A DNA stretch of 64,000 nucleotides from Streptomyces sp. CB01635 (GTDB lineage: Bacteria > Actinomycetota > Actinomycetes > Streptomycetales > Streptomycetaceae). Position 1 is the first letter of the stretch, and each line of letters opens with the position of its first letter. The notes beneath the pieces are model-generated. The model saw only the letters and a list, made by a program, of their open reading frames with translations. It did no database searches and was not told where the DNA came from. The stretch covers positions 62,001 to 126,000 of the forward strand of contig NZ_NNBL01000013.1 of the NCBI RefSeq assembly GCF_002803065.1. Direction: 5' to 3'. The position numbers and the translations under genes were made by a program. Below are positions 7,610-16,443 of this stretch, one piece after another.

Positions 7610-8998
7610 TCAACTCACTGCCGGCCGCCCCGGATACGCCGCGATCTCCTCGAACAGGGCGAAATAGTCGCGCTGGAGTGCCCGTACACGCTCGTCGGAG
7701 AAGAGGCCCGAGCGGTGGGCGACGATGACGCGGCCGCCGTGGTCGTCGTGGCGCAGGCGGACGCTGAGCGGGCGCGCGACGGTTTCGGCCGTGGGGGAGA
7801 ACGGCTCGGCGCGTAGCGGGCCCAGCTGTCGGGCGGCGCCGAGGTCGTGCTCGCGTTCCGCGGTGAACTGTACGTGGAACAGCCGCTCCAGCAGGGTGGG
7901 ATCGGCCATGCGCGAGGCCACCACGTGGGGCGGTACGTCGTGGTGGGCGAAGTCGTCGGCCGTGCTCGCCCGCACCTGCTCCACGGCCTCGGCCAGCGTC
8001 ACGTGTCCCGACAGGTCGGCGCGCACCACCACGTCGTTGGAGAAGTCGCCGACCAGGCCGTGCACGTCGCTGCGGTCGCGGTAGGAGACGGGTGCCCGCA
8101 CGCAGATGTCCCGCTCGCCCGACCAGCGCGCGAGCAGGATCTGGAAGGCCGCGAGCCCGACCACGTAGAACGTGGTGCGGTGCCGGGCCGCCACCTCGCG
8201 CAGCCGGGCGAAGAGCTCCGGCGGCAGGGGGAAGGACCGGGTGCGACCCGCGACGTCCGAGGGGTCCTGGGACCCGTCGCAGGGCAGCGCCGCCGGTTCG
8301 GCGCCGGCCAGGCGGTCCAGCCAGTAGGCGATGGTCCGTCCGCCGTGCTCACCTTCGACGCGCGCCCGGTGCCAGGCCGCGAAGTCGGCGTACTGTGCCG
8401 GGAGTTCGGGCAGCTCTACGGGCGAGCCCGTGACGGCGCCGGCATAGAGCGCGGTGAGTTCGGTGGTGACCACCTCAAGGGCCCGGGCGTCGCCGACCAG
8501 GTGGTGCAGGCACACCACCACGAGGTGTTCGCCGGACGCGCGTCGCAGCACGCGCAGCCGGGCCACGGGGCCCCGGCCGAAGTCGAAGGGGCGGGCCAGT
8601 TCGTCGTCCGCGACCGAGGCGGCCGCCGCCGGGTCGGCCAGGGCCACTTCCATGACCGGCCTCGCGCGGACCGGGACCACCTGCGTCAGCGTGCCGTCGA
8701 CCGTCCGATAGGCGCTGCGCAGCGTCTCGTGCCGCTCGGCGAGAGCCTGCCACGCCTCGCGCAGCGCCCCGGTGTCCAGCGGCCCCGACACCCTGAGCCC
8801 GCCCACGATCAGGGGCTGGCGCGCGGTCGTCGCCAGGGAGGGCCACATGCCTTCCTGGCCCAGCGAGGCGGCGAAGTGCCACTCGGCCCCGGAGGGGCGG
8901 TCGAGCAGCGGCAGCGCCGCTCCGCCCCTGCGCCGGGCGAGCAGCCGCGCCTCCAGGCGGGCCCGTTCGGCGAAGTCGTCCTTGAGTGTCACGGCCAT
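7610..8998 (-). CDS. Free-standing NRPS condensation domain
   Basis: This 462-residue protein is a single condensation (C) domain with no A or carrier domain. The catalytic motif reads HHLVGDA (His165, His166, Asp170), with the usual final Gly replaced by Ala. Other C-domain landmarks are present: AERHETLRS early on, then PAQYADFAAWHRARV, VVGLAAFQILLARWSGERD and VGDFSNDVVVRADL. It could act in trans to make an amide or ester, either supplying the activity missing from the degenerate C region of the Thr module (20685-23462) or releasing the finished chain. The start ATG 8998 has AAAGGAGA upstream and follows the stop of the FAAL-NRPS gene by 25 bases, so the two are in one operon. Confidence 0.92.
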   Translation of the reverse strand: MAVTLKDDFAERARLEARLLARRRGGAALPLLDRPSGAEWHFAASLGQEGMWPSLATTARQPLIVGGLRVSGPLDTGALREAWQALAERHETLRSAYRTVDGTLTQVVPVRARPVMEVALADPAAAASVADDELARPFDFGRGPVARLRVLRRASGEHLVVVCLHHLVGDARALEVVTTELTALYAGAVTGSPVELPELPAQYADFAAWHRARVEGEHGGRTIAYWLDRLAGAEPAALPCDGSQDPSDVAGRTRSFPLPPELFARLREVAARHRTTFYVVGLAAFQILLARWSGERDICVRAPVSYRDRSDVHGLVGDFSNDVVVRADLSGHVTLAEAVEQVRASTADDFAHHDVPPHVVASRMADPTLLERLFHVQFTAEREHDLGAARQLGPLRAEPFSPTAETVARPLSVRLRHDDHGGRVIVAHRSGLFSDERVRALQRDYFALFEEIAAYPGRPAVS

Positions 8999-9023
8999 GG
9001 GCCGGTGTCTCCTTTCCCCACCG

Positions 9024-12000
9024 TCAGCCTTGCTGCTGCAGCAGGTCGGCCACTTCGTCGTCGGACAGCCCGGACAGCTGGTCGAGGAGCCGGGCCAGCT
9101 CCTCCGGGTCGCTCTCCGCCACCTGGCGCTGCGTCAAAAGCCGTGCCGTCTGCTCCACGGTGGGGACTCCGGTCAGCAGGTCGGCGACCGAGAACTCCGC
9201 CCCGAACGCCTCGCGCAGCCGCAGTGCGATCCGGGTCGCCTGCAGCGAGTGCCCGCCGAGCGCGAAGAAGTCGGCTGTCACCGAGACCTCCTCGAGGCCC
9301 AGGACCTCGCACCACACCTCGGCCACCCGCTGCTCGGCCGCGTCGCGCGGCGCCACGTGCTCGCCGCCGGCGAGGTTCTGGTCCGGCTCCGGCAGCGCGT
9401 CGCGGTCCAGCTTTCCGTTGGCGCCCACCGGCAGCGCGTCCAGCCATGTGTACGCCGAAGGGATCATCGCCGGTGGCAGGCTGAGAGAGAGGTGCTCCCG
9501 CAGTTGTGCCGGGTCCGGCTGCTCGGCGCCGGCCGCGGCCACCAGGTAGGCGGCCAGATACGTCTCGCCGCCTTGCCGGCGGGCCACGACCACGGCGTCG
9601 CCGACGGCCGGGTGCCTGGCCAGCACCGCCTCCGACTCGCCGGGCTCCACCCGCTGCCCGCGGATCTTGACCTGGTGGTCGGTGCGGCCGAGGTAGTCGA
9701 GGGTGCCGTCCTCGGTCCAGCACGCCCGGTCGCCGGTGCGGTAGAGCCGCCCCCCGGAGCCGAACGGGTCGGGGACGAAGGCGGCCGCGGTCAGCGACGG
9801 CCGCCCGAAGTAGCCGCGCGCCACCTGGGGGCCGCCGATGTGCAGTTCGCCGGGCACGCCGACGGGCGCGGGGTTGCCCCGTTCGTCCAGCACGTACAGG
9901 CGTACGCCGGGCACCGGGCGTCCGATCGGCAGCCGGGGCCGGTCGGTCGAGCCGGGCTCGACCTGCTCCGCGGTGACGTCGATGGCGGCCTCGGTCGGCC
10001 CGTACAGGTTGTGCAGCTCCACGCCCGGCAGCAGACGGTGGAACCGGGCGGCCACGTCCGGCGGCAGTGCCTCACCGCTGCACACGACCCGGCGCAGCGT
10101 CCCCCCGGCCGTCGCGGCCGTGGTTTCGTCGAGGAACACGCGCAGCATGGACGGCACGAAGTGACAGGTCGTCACCGCGTGGTCGACGACGGACCGCACG
10201 AGATACCCGGGATCCTGGTGGCCGCCGGGCCGGGCGAGCACGATCGTCGCGCCGTGGCCGAGCGGCCACCAGATCTCCCAGCCGGACACGTCGAACCCGA
10301 CGGGCGTCTTGTGCAGCACGCGTTCCCCGGCCACGAGCGGATACTTCGCCTGCATCCAGGCCATCCGGTTGGCCACGCCGGCATGCTGGTTCATCACACC
10401 CTTGGGGGTGCCCGTCGTGCCGGAGGTGTGCAGGACGTACAGCAGGTTGTCCGGCCGCGCGACCTCGTCGAGGGGGCCGTCCGGCAGCTCGGCCAGGGCC
10501 GGGTCGTCGATCTCGACGAGCGTCAGCCCGGGCGAGCCTGCCGCGAGTTCGCCCGCTCCGCCGTGCGCGGCATCCCGCGACGTCACCAGCAGCGACGGGG
10601 TCACGTCGGCGAGTTGCAGGGCGAGCCGGGCGCGTGGGTGGTCCGGGTCGAGCGGCAGATAGGCACCGCCCGCCTTGACGACCGCAAGGAGCGCGACGAC
10701 CAGCTCGGGGGAGCGCGGCAGGTGCACCGCCACCACCTGGTCGGGGGCGGCGCCCAGGGAGCGCAGTCGCCTGGCCAGCTGGTTCGCCCGGGCGTCCAGC
10801 TGTGCGTACGACAGCGCGCCGCCGTCCCACACGACGGCCGGTGCGTTCGGGGTGAGCCGGGCCTGCCGCTCGAAACCGGCGTGCACCAGGCCGTCGTCGA
10901 GCGGCGTGTCCGAGCCGCTGAACTCACCCACCACCCGGTCGAGTTCGTGCGAGGTGAGCATCGGAAGATCCGTCGCCGCCGCCCCCGGCGGCCCCGGCAC
11001 GGCTTCGAGGGCCAGCGTCAGGGCCTGAAGGATGCGGCGCGCGCTCGGTGCGGAGATCAGGTCCGAGGCGTGGACGGCGTGGCCCGTCAGGCTGCCGTCG
11101 CTCTCCTCCGTCAGATGCAGCGACAGCTCGAACTGCGCGCCGGGAGAAGGGAGCTCGAAGGGCTCGGCGCGCACCTCGCCGGACTGCCAGGGCGCCACCG
11201 GCAGGTTCTGCAGGGCGAGCGCCACGCGCACCAGTGGGGCCCGTCCGTCGGCGCGGTCCGCGCCGGTCAGCCGGACGATCTCCTCGAGGGGGAGGTCCTG
11301 GTGCCGGTAGGCGGCCAGGCACGAGGAGCGGACCCGGGACAGCAGCTCGCCGAAGGCGGGGTCACCGGAGGCCTCGACGCGCAACGGCAGGGTGTTGACG
11401 AACAGCCCGACCAGGTCACCGCTGCCGGGACGGTGGCGGCCGGCCGTAACGGCGCCGACCACCAGGTCCTGCTGGCCGGTCCACCGGCTCAGCACAGCGG
11501 ACAGGCCGGTGAGGATCACCATGAACAGGGTCGAACGGCGCTTGGCCCCATAGCGTTTGAGCCGGGCCACCACCGGCGCGGGCAGGGTGAAGGGCAGGGC
11601 GGAGCCCTGGAAGGGGCTCGGGTGCGGGGCCGGGTCCAGCGGCAGCGACACCGCCTGCGCCCCGGCCAGGGTCTCCTGCCAGAACGCGGCGGCCTCGCCG
11701 TCGTCGCCCGCGCTCTTCGGCGCGGGAACCGTGACGACGGTGCGCGACGGGCTGCGCCCCGCGAGCCGGTCGCGGTAGCAGATCCCGAGTTCGCGCAGCA
11801 GCAGACCCAGCGACCAGCCGTCCACCGCGATGTGGTGGGCGGCCACCGCGAGCGTCCACTCGCGCGCACCGGCCCGCACGAGGACCGCGCGCAGCAACGG
11901 CCCCGCCGCCAGGTCGAACGGCTCCCGGGCGAGTGCGGCCGCGACTGCGCGGGCGTCCCGGTCCGCGCTCGGCTCCACCACCGGCAGCTCGAAGGAGCGG

Positions 12001-14261
12001 GGGGCGAGCGGCGTGCGCCGCAGGGTGCCCTCGGGGTCGGAGGTGAAACCGCTGTGCAGCGCCGGGTGGCGCGCCACCAGGTCCTCCAGGCTCGCGCGCA
12101 GCAACTCCGGGTCGACAGGGCCGTGCAGGTCGATGCCGCCCGCCACGTGGTACGCCGCGCCGCCGCCCATGGCGTCGAGGAGCCACATCCACTCCTGCGC
12201 CCGGCTCGCGGGCCCGTCGGCGGCCTCGGTGTCGTCGGCGCCGACGTGTGCCTCGGCCACGTCGTCGACGGCATCGACGAGGGCGCTCAGGCCCGCAAGC
12301 GTCAGCCCGTCGAGGAGCTCGGCGGGGGACACCCGGAGCCCGAAGCGCTCACGCACCGCTTCGGCGAGCCGCACGGCCCGCAGCGAGTCGAGGTCGAGGA
12401 CCACCAACGGCACACCGGGCGGCAGCTGTTCGGCGGGCACGTCGAGTTCCAGGGCGACGACCTCGGCGACCGCCCGCGACACCGGGGGCATGTCACCGCC
12501 CCCGGCGTCGGGCGCGGTGTCCGCGCCGCCGGTCGCGATCGGCTGCAAAGTGCCGTCCAGCCACCGCTCGCGGCAGGTGCTGCGGCGCACCTTGCCGCTG
12601 GTGGTACGGGGAATCGCTCCGGGCCGCACCAGCACCACCTCGTGCAGGGAGAGCCCGTGTTCGGCCGTCACCGCCTTGCGGACCGCCGTGATCACCTCGG
12701 GGGCGCGTTCGGGGTCGAAGCCGCGGACCACCTCGTGCACCAGGACGGCCCGCTCCTCGGCCCCGTCGTCGTGCGAGAACACCGCCGCCCGGGTCGGCTG
12801 CAGCAGCGGGTGGGCGTGCTCGGCGCTCTGCTCGATGTCCTGCGGGTAGTGGTTGCGGCCGCGCACCACCAGGAGGTCCTTGGCGCGGCCGGTCACGAAC
12901 AGCTCGTCGCCCAGGGTGAACCCGAGGTCACCGGTGCGCAGGAAGTGCCGCCCCGGGTGGGACTCCAGGGTGGCGCGGAAGACCTCGTCGGTGAGCTCGG
13001 GCCGGCCCCAGTAGCCCGCGGTGACGGTCGGGCCGCTCACCCACACCTCGCCGGTCCCGCCGGGCGGGCACGCACGGCCCTCGGCCGGGTCCACCACCAC
13101 GACGACGTCCTCGCTGCGCGACCGGCCGCAGCCCGTCAGCACAGCAGCGTTCTCCTTGTTCTCCTTGCCCGCGGTGGCCGACACGGCCTGGCCCAGCTCC
13201 AGTTCGCGACGGTCGGCGCGCAGCACCCGGGGCTCGCCGCGCTCGGGCGCGCCGCCGGTGACGAACAACGTCGCCTCGGCGAGCCCGTAGCAGGGGTGGA
13301 AGGCCGACCGGTCGAACCCGCTGTCCGCGAAGGCGCGCGCGAAGGCGTCCAGGGTCGCGGGCCGCACAGGTTCGGCACCCACCATGGCGTGCTGCCAGCT
13401 GCTCAGATCGAGCTCGGCGCGCTTGTCCTCGGGAATGCGGCGCACACACTCGCCGTACGCGAAGTCGGGCGCCGCCGACACCGTCGCGCGGTGCCTGCTG
13501 ATGGCGTCGAGCCAGCGGTACGGGCTGCGTACGAACGCCATCGGGGAGATCAGGGTGCATGGGAAACCCGCGTACAAGGGCTGCAGGATGCCGCCGATCA
13601 GGCCCATGTCGTGATACGGCGGCAGCCAGCTCACGCCCCGGCTGTCCGGACCGACGCCCAGGGCGGTGCTGATGGACGCCGAGTTGTGCACCAGGTTGTC
13701 GTGCCGCACCATCACGCCCTTGGGCGTCCCGGTGGACCCGGACGTGTACTGCAGGAAGGCCAGGTCGGCGGGCGCGGGGCCCGCGCCCGGCCAGTCGTCG
13801 GCCGCCGCATCCGCGATGTCCTCGGTGACCAGCCACTGGATCAGCCCCGACGTGGTCAGCTCCGGGTACGAGGCCGTGATCGCGTCCGTCACCTCGCGGC
13901 TGCTCAGCGCGAGCACGGCGCCCGCGTCCGCCCCGGTCGCAAGGACCGCCGACAGGCCGCGCTTGCCGGTCGGCACATACACGGGCACGGCGACAGCGCC
14001 CGCGTACAGACAGCCGAGGAAGGCCGTCACATAGTTCTCGCCCGGCGGGAACAGCAGCAGGACGCGCTCGCCACGCAGGCCTCGCTCGGTGAGCGCGGCG
14101 GCGACCGCGCGCACCCGGCGGTCCAACGCCGCGTAGCCGACGGCGTGTTCGCTGCCGTCGTCGCGGATGAATTCCAGGGCGGTGCGGTGCGGAGTGGCGT
14201 CCGCCCGGTCGCGCAGGATGTCGACCAGTGTGCCGCCGACGGGACGGACGTGAGTGTGCAC
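9024..14261 (-). CDS. FAAL-ACP-C-A(Ser)-PCP lipopeptide-initiating NRPS
   Basis: This 1745-residue protein starts the peptide. Residues about 1-590 are a fatty acyl-AMP ligase (QYTSGSTGTPKGVMV, LPPYHDMGLIGG, YGLAEATL). An ACP follows with its phosphopantetheine Ser at about 626 (DLDSLRAVRL). The C domain (about 680-1110) carries AAHHIAVDGWS. The A domain (about 1115-1600) has the pocket residues D-V-W-H-V-S-L-I-D, read from FDVSGWEIW, TCHFVPSML, VVCSGEAL and NLYGPTEAAIDV. That is a standard serine code. The PCP Ser is at about 1672 (LGGHSLQATRIA). A tail ending LSDDEVADLLQQQG may be a docking element. The chemistry is activation of a free fatty acid, transfer to ACP, then N-acylation of Ser. 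The start is GTG 14261 after CAGGAGGG. It lies downstream of the HypF/SHMT genes. Confidence 0.95.
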   Translation of the reverse strand: MHTHVRPVGGTLVDILRDRADATPHRTALEFIRDDGSEHAVGYAALDRRVRAVAAALTERGLRGERVLLLFPPGENYVTAFLGCLYAGAVAVPVYVPTGKRGLSAVLATGADAGAVLALSSREVTDAITASYPELTTSGLIQWLVTEDIADAAADDWPGAGPAPADLAFLQYTSGSTGTPKGVMVRHDNLVHNSASISTALGVGPDSRGVSWLPPYHDMGLIGGILQPLYAGFPCTLISPMAFVRSPYRWLDAISRHRATVSAAPDFAYGECVRRIPEDKRAELDLSSWQHAMVGAEPVRPATLDAFARAFADSGFDRSAFHPCYGLAEATLFVTGGAPERGEPRVLRADRRELELGQAVSATAGKENKENAAVLTGCGRSRSEDVVVVVDPAEGRACPPGGTGEVWVSGPTVTAGYWGRPELTDEVFRATLESHPGRHFLRTGDLGFTLGDELFVTGRAKDLLVVRGRNHYPQDIEQSAEHAHPLLQPTRAAVFSHDDGAEERAVLVHEVVRGFDPERAPEVITAVRKAVTAEHGLSLHEVVLVRPGAIPRTTSGKVRRSTCRERWLDGTLQPIATGGADTAPDAGGGDMPPVSRAVAEVVALELDVPAEQLPPGVPLVVLDLDSLRAVRLAEAVRERFGLRVSPAELLDGLTLAGLSALVDAVDDVAEAHVGADDTEAADGPASRAQEWMWLLDAMGGGAAYHVAGGIDLHGPVDPELLRASLEDLVARHPALHSGFTSDPEGTLRRTPLAPRSFELPVVEPSADRDARAVAAALAREPFDLAAGPLLRAVLVRAGAREWTLAVAAHHIAVDGWSLGLLLRELGICYRDRLAGRSPSRTVVTVPAPKSAGDDGEAAAFWQETLAGAQAVSLPLDPAPHPSPFQGSALPFTLPAPVVARLKRYGAKRRSTLFMVILTGLSAVLSRWTGQQDLVVGAVTAGRHRPGSGDLVGLFVNTLPLRVEASGDPAFGELLSRVRSSCLAAYRHQDLPLEEIVRLTGADRADGRAPLVRVALALQNLPVAPWQSGEVRAEPFELPSPGAQFELSLHLTEESDGSLTGHAVHASDLISAPSARRILQALTLALEAVPGPPGAAATDLPMLTSHELDRVVGEFSGSDTPLDDGLVHAGFERQARLTPNAPAVVWDGGALSYAQLDARANQLARRLRSLGAAPDQVVAVHLPRSPELVVALLAVVKAGGAYLPLDPDHPRARLALQLADVTPSLLVTSRDAAHGGAGELAAGSPGLTLVEIDDPALAELPDGPLDEVARPDNLLYVLHTSGTTGTPKGVMNQHAGVANRMAWMQAKYPLVAGERVLHKTPVGFDVSGWEIWWPLGHGATIVLARPGGHQDPGYLVRSVVDHAVTTCHFVPSMLRVFLDETTAATAGGTLRRVVCSGEALPPDVAARFHRLLPGVELHNLYGPTEAAIDVTAEQVEPGSTDRPRLPIGRPVPGVRLYVLDERGNPAPVGVPGELHIGGPQVARGYFGRPSLTAAAFVPDPFGSGGRLYRTGDRACWTEDGTLDYLGRTDHQVKIRGQRVEPGESEAVLARHPAVGDAVVVARRQGGETYLAAYLVAAAGAEQPDPAQLREHLSLSLPPAMIPSAYTWLDALPVGANGKLDRDALPEPDQNLAGGEHVAPRDAAEQRVAEVWCEVLGLEEVSVTADFFALGGHSLQATRIALRLREAFGAEFSVADLLTGVPTVEQTARLLTQRQVAESDPEELARLLDQLSGLSDDEVADLLQQQG

Positions 14262-14355
14262 GGTTGCCCTCCTGGCAAAGTCCTACGGTGAGGTGTACGG
14301 GGCCCGGTCGGGCGAGGGCACGTGCCGCCGCACCGGCGTCACGGTGCCGGCGCGG

Positions 14356-15072
14356 TCAGACGGTTGCCGCTGTGTGCAGCGACCGGGTGGTGCAGGCCGC
14401 GACGAACGCCGCGAACAGCTTCCGGTCGTCGGAGACTTCGGGGTGCCACTGGACGCCGAGGACGAACGGCCTGGACGGGTCCTCGGCCGCCTCCACCACG
14501 CCGTCGTCGCCGCGTCCGGTCACGTGCAGGCCGCCCGGATCGAGCACGGCCTGATGGTGGTGCGAGTTGACCTCGGCCAGCTCCCCGTACAGCGCGGCGG
14601 CCCGGCTGCCGGGCACCAGGTGCACGGGATGCCGGCCGAAGACGCCCTCGGCCGGGCAGTGGCCGCTGTGCCCGACCAGATCGGGCAGATGCTGGTGCAG
14701 GGTGCCGCCGTAGGCGAGGGCGAGCAGCTGGAGCCCGCGGCACACCCCGAGGACGGGCAGTCCCGCGGCGAGCGCCGCCTCGAGCAGCAGCAGCTCCCCG
14801 GCGTCCCGGTCGGCCGACGGAGTGTCCGTGCGCGGATGGCGGGCGGCACCGTAGCGCGCGGGGTCGACGTCGGCGCCGCCGGGCAGCAGGAGCCCGTCGA
14901 GACGGGCCACCACGTCCGCGTCGGTGTCGTCGGGCGGCAGCACGACGGCACGGCCGCCCGCCCGGCGCACCCCGTCGACGTACCCCTGCTGGAGCACCGT
15001 CGCGTCCGTGTCCCAGATGTTCCAGCGCGCGCGGTCGCGGTACGAGGCGATGCCGATGACCGGCCGGCTCAC
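14356..15072 (-). CDS. PuuD-like class I glutamine amidotransferase family hydrolase
   Basis: This 238-residue protein belongs to the gamma-glutamyl-GABA hydrolase (peptidase C26) family. The nucleophile elbow is GVCRGLQLL with Cys at about 111, and the His/Glu pair lies in GVQWHPEV. An early LLLPGGADVDPARYG segment also matches. The family hydrolyses gamma-glutamyl amides. In a biosynthetic cluster it could strip a gamma-glutamyl protecting group or supply ammonia. The start is GTG 15072, fixed by a 4-base GTGA overlap with the stop of the SHMT-like gene, so the two are translationally coupled. A GNAT and a LysA-like decarboxylase elsewhere in the cluster make protect-process-deprotect chemistry conceivable, as in butirosin side-chain assembly, but this is inference. 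Confidence 0.88.
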   Translation of the reverse strand: MSRPVIGIASYRDRARWNIWDTDATVLQQGYVDGVRRAGGRAVVLPPDDTDADVVARLDGLLLPGGADVDPARYGAARHPRTDTPSADRDAGELLLLEAALAAGLPVLGVCRGLQLLALAYGGTLHQHLPDLVGHSGHCPAEGVFGRHPVHLVPGSRAAALYGELAEVNSHHHQAVLDPGGLHVTGRGDDGVVEAAEDPSRPFVLGVQWHPEVSDDRKLFAAFVAACTTRSLHTAATV

Positions 15073-16412
15073 CGGGACGCCTCTGTCAGGGGACGCCCGG
15101 CGGCCGCGCCGGTGCGCCGCAGGGCGCCCTCGCACAGGTCCAGAGCCGTGGCGAGCAGCGGACTGCCATCGGCCGCACAAGCGCCGAACGGGGTCCGGGT
15201 GCGCAGCGCGGCCGTGCGCTCGGCGAGCAGGGCGGCCGGCTCGGTGTCGCGCACGGCCGCCACGAAGATGTCGGCGAGCTCGTCGATGTCGTCACCCGAA
15301 AGCCCTTGGTACGTGGCCTCGTTGAGGCCGATGCGCACGCCCTGCCCGGTGAACCCCGGCAGCCCGGCCATGAAGTTGACCTTGAGGCTGGCGGCGGAGA
15401 GCCGGGCGGCCGCGTCCTTCGGCGCGATGCCGTCGGCCTCCGTGTCGAGCCACAGCTGGTGCCCCGCGGAGTAGCCGCGGTCGGCGGCGACCACGGTCAG
15501 GCCCCGCTCGGTCAGGAGCCTGCCGAAGCGGCCGGTGTGCTCCAGGACCGCCCGGGTGTAGGCGGGGCCGAACTCGCGGAACTCGAGCAGCGATATGCCC
15601 AGCGCGATGGTCGCGGCGAAGTGGTGGTTGCTGATGAGGAAGTCCTGGGCGTCGCGGATCAGCTGCTCCACCTGTGGGTCCCGCGTCAGCACGACCGCCT
15701 TCTGCGGGCCGGGGAACGTCTTGTGGGTGGAGCCGCCCCAGCTGTCCGCGCCCTGGTCCAGCGGGTTGGGGAACGCGTCCGCGAGTACCAGGCCGAGCCA
15801 GTGACTCGCGTCCACGTGCACCAGCGTGCCGGGCGAGGCCTCCCGCACCGTCTCCACCAAGGACTTCACATCGACGGGGAACAGGCAGTGCGACTGGTCC
15901 ACGTACACCAGCGAGGGACGCACCCGGGCGAGGAGCTCGGCCGCGTGCTCGAGGTCGAGGGAGTGCGGGTCGGGGCCGCGCAGGAACTCCACGTCGAGGC
16001 CGAGCCGGGCGGCCACCTGCGGCGTCGCGTAGTGGCCTCCCTGCTCCGGGGAGACGGTGACGACCGTGGAACCCGGTTCGCCGCCGAGCGCGCCGAGCAC
16101 CAGCGTCATCCCGTTCAGACCGCTCAGCGGTCGCACCGAGGCGTACGAGGCCCGGCCCAGCTCCTGCAGGAGCGGGATGGTCAGCTCCATCTCCAGGTCG
16201 CGCAGCCGCTGCGCGCCACGGAAGTGCCAGCGGTCGGGGTCGTCGCCCTCGTTGAAGAAGTAGCGGTGGTACGGGTCGAGAAGCATGGGCAACTTGGCCA
16301 GCCCCGACATGGAGGTCTCCGACGGCACCATGCTCAGGGTCTGCCGTGCGCTCGCCTCGTTCTCACTCAGCAGGCGCACGACGGTGTCCAGCGTCAGATC
16401 TGCGGTCCGCAT
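15069..16412 (-). CDS. Divergent serine hydroxymethyltransferase-like PLP enzyme
   Basis: This 447-residue fold-type I PLP enzyme is related to glycine hydroxymethyltransferase. The Schiff-base lysine is about Lys231 in GGSTHKTFPGPQKA. The cofactor-stacking His lies in VDASHWLGL, the N-terminal catalytic Glu in VPSETSMSG, and the mobile loop in SPEQGGHYATP. The usual KYAEGYPGKRYYGG block is replaced by a different His/Trp-rich stretch (about residues 46-66), and the SGSxAN motif by SGLNGM. It is therefore unlikely to be the housekeeping enzyme. Family members in natural-product clusters act as transaldolases, alpha-methylserine transferases or amino-acid beta-substitution enzymes. The start ATG 16412 has GGAGG upstream. 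It lies 31 bases after hypF and overlaps the PuuD-like gene. Possible roles include making an unusual amino acid that receives the HypE-bound CN group. Confidence 0.85.
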   Translation of the reverse strand: MRTADLTLDTVVRLLSENEASARQTLSMVPSETSMSGLAKLPMLLDPYHRYFFNEGDDPDRWHFRGAQRLRDLEMELTIPLLQELGRASYASVRPLSGLNGMTLVLGALGGEPGSTVVTVSPEQGGHYATPQVAARLGLDVEFLRGPDPHSLDLEHAAELLARVRPSLVYVDQSHCLFPVDVKSLVETVREASPGTLVHVDASHWLGLVLADAFPNPLDQGADSWGGSTHKTFPGPQKAVVLTRDPQVEQLIRDAQDFLISNHHFAATIALGISLLEFREFGPAYTRAVLEHTGRFGRLLTERGLTVVAADRGYSAGHQLWLDTEADGIAPKDAAARLSAASLKVNFMAGLPGFTGQGVRIGLNEATYQGLSGDDIDELADIFVAAVRDTEPAALLAERTAALRTRTPFGACAADGSPLLATALDLCEGALRRTGAAAGRPLTEASR

Positions 16413-16443
16413 CGGGCTGTGCCTCCGTCGTCGGTGGAGCGGG

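Noticed and set aside
8772..14291. A very long open frame on the + strand opposite the FAAL-NRPS gene, and a similar one at 27522-32003 on the minus strand opposite the plus-strand NRPS
   Set aside because: They are antisense shadows caused by extreme third-position G+C. They have no domains, and the opposite strand carries clear NRPS motifs.
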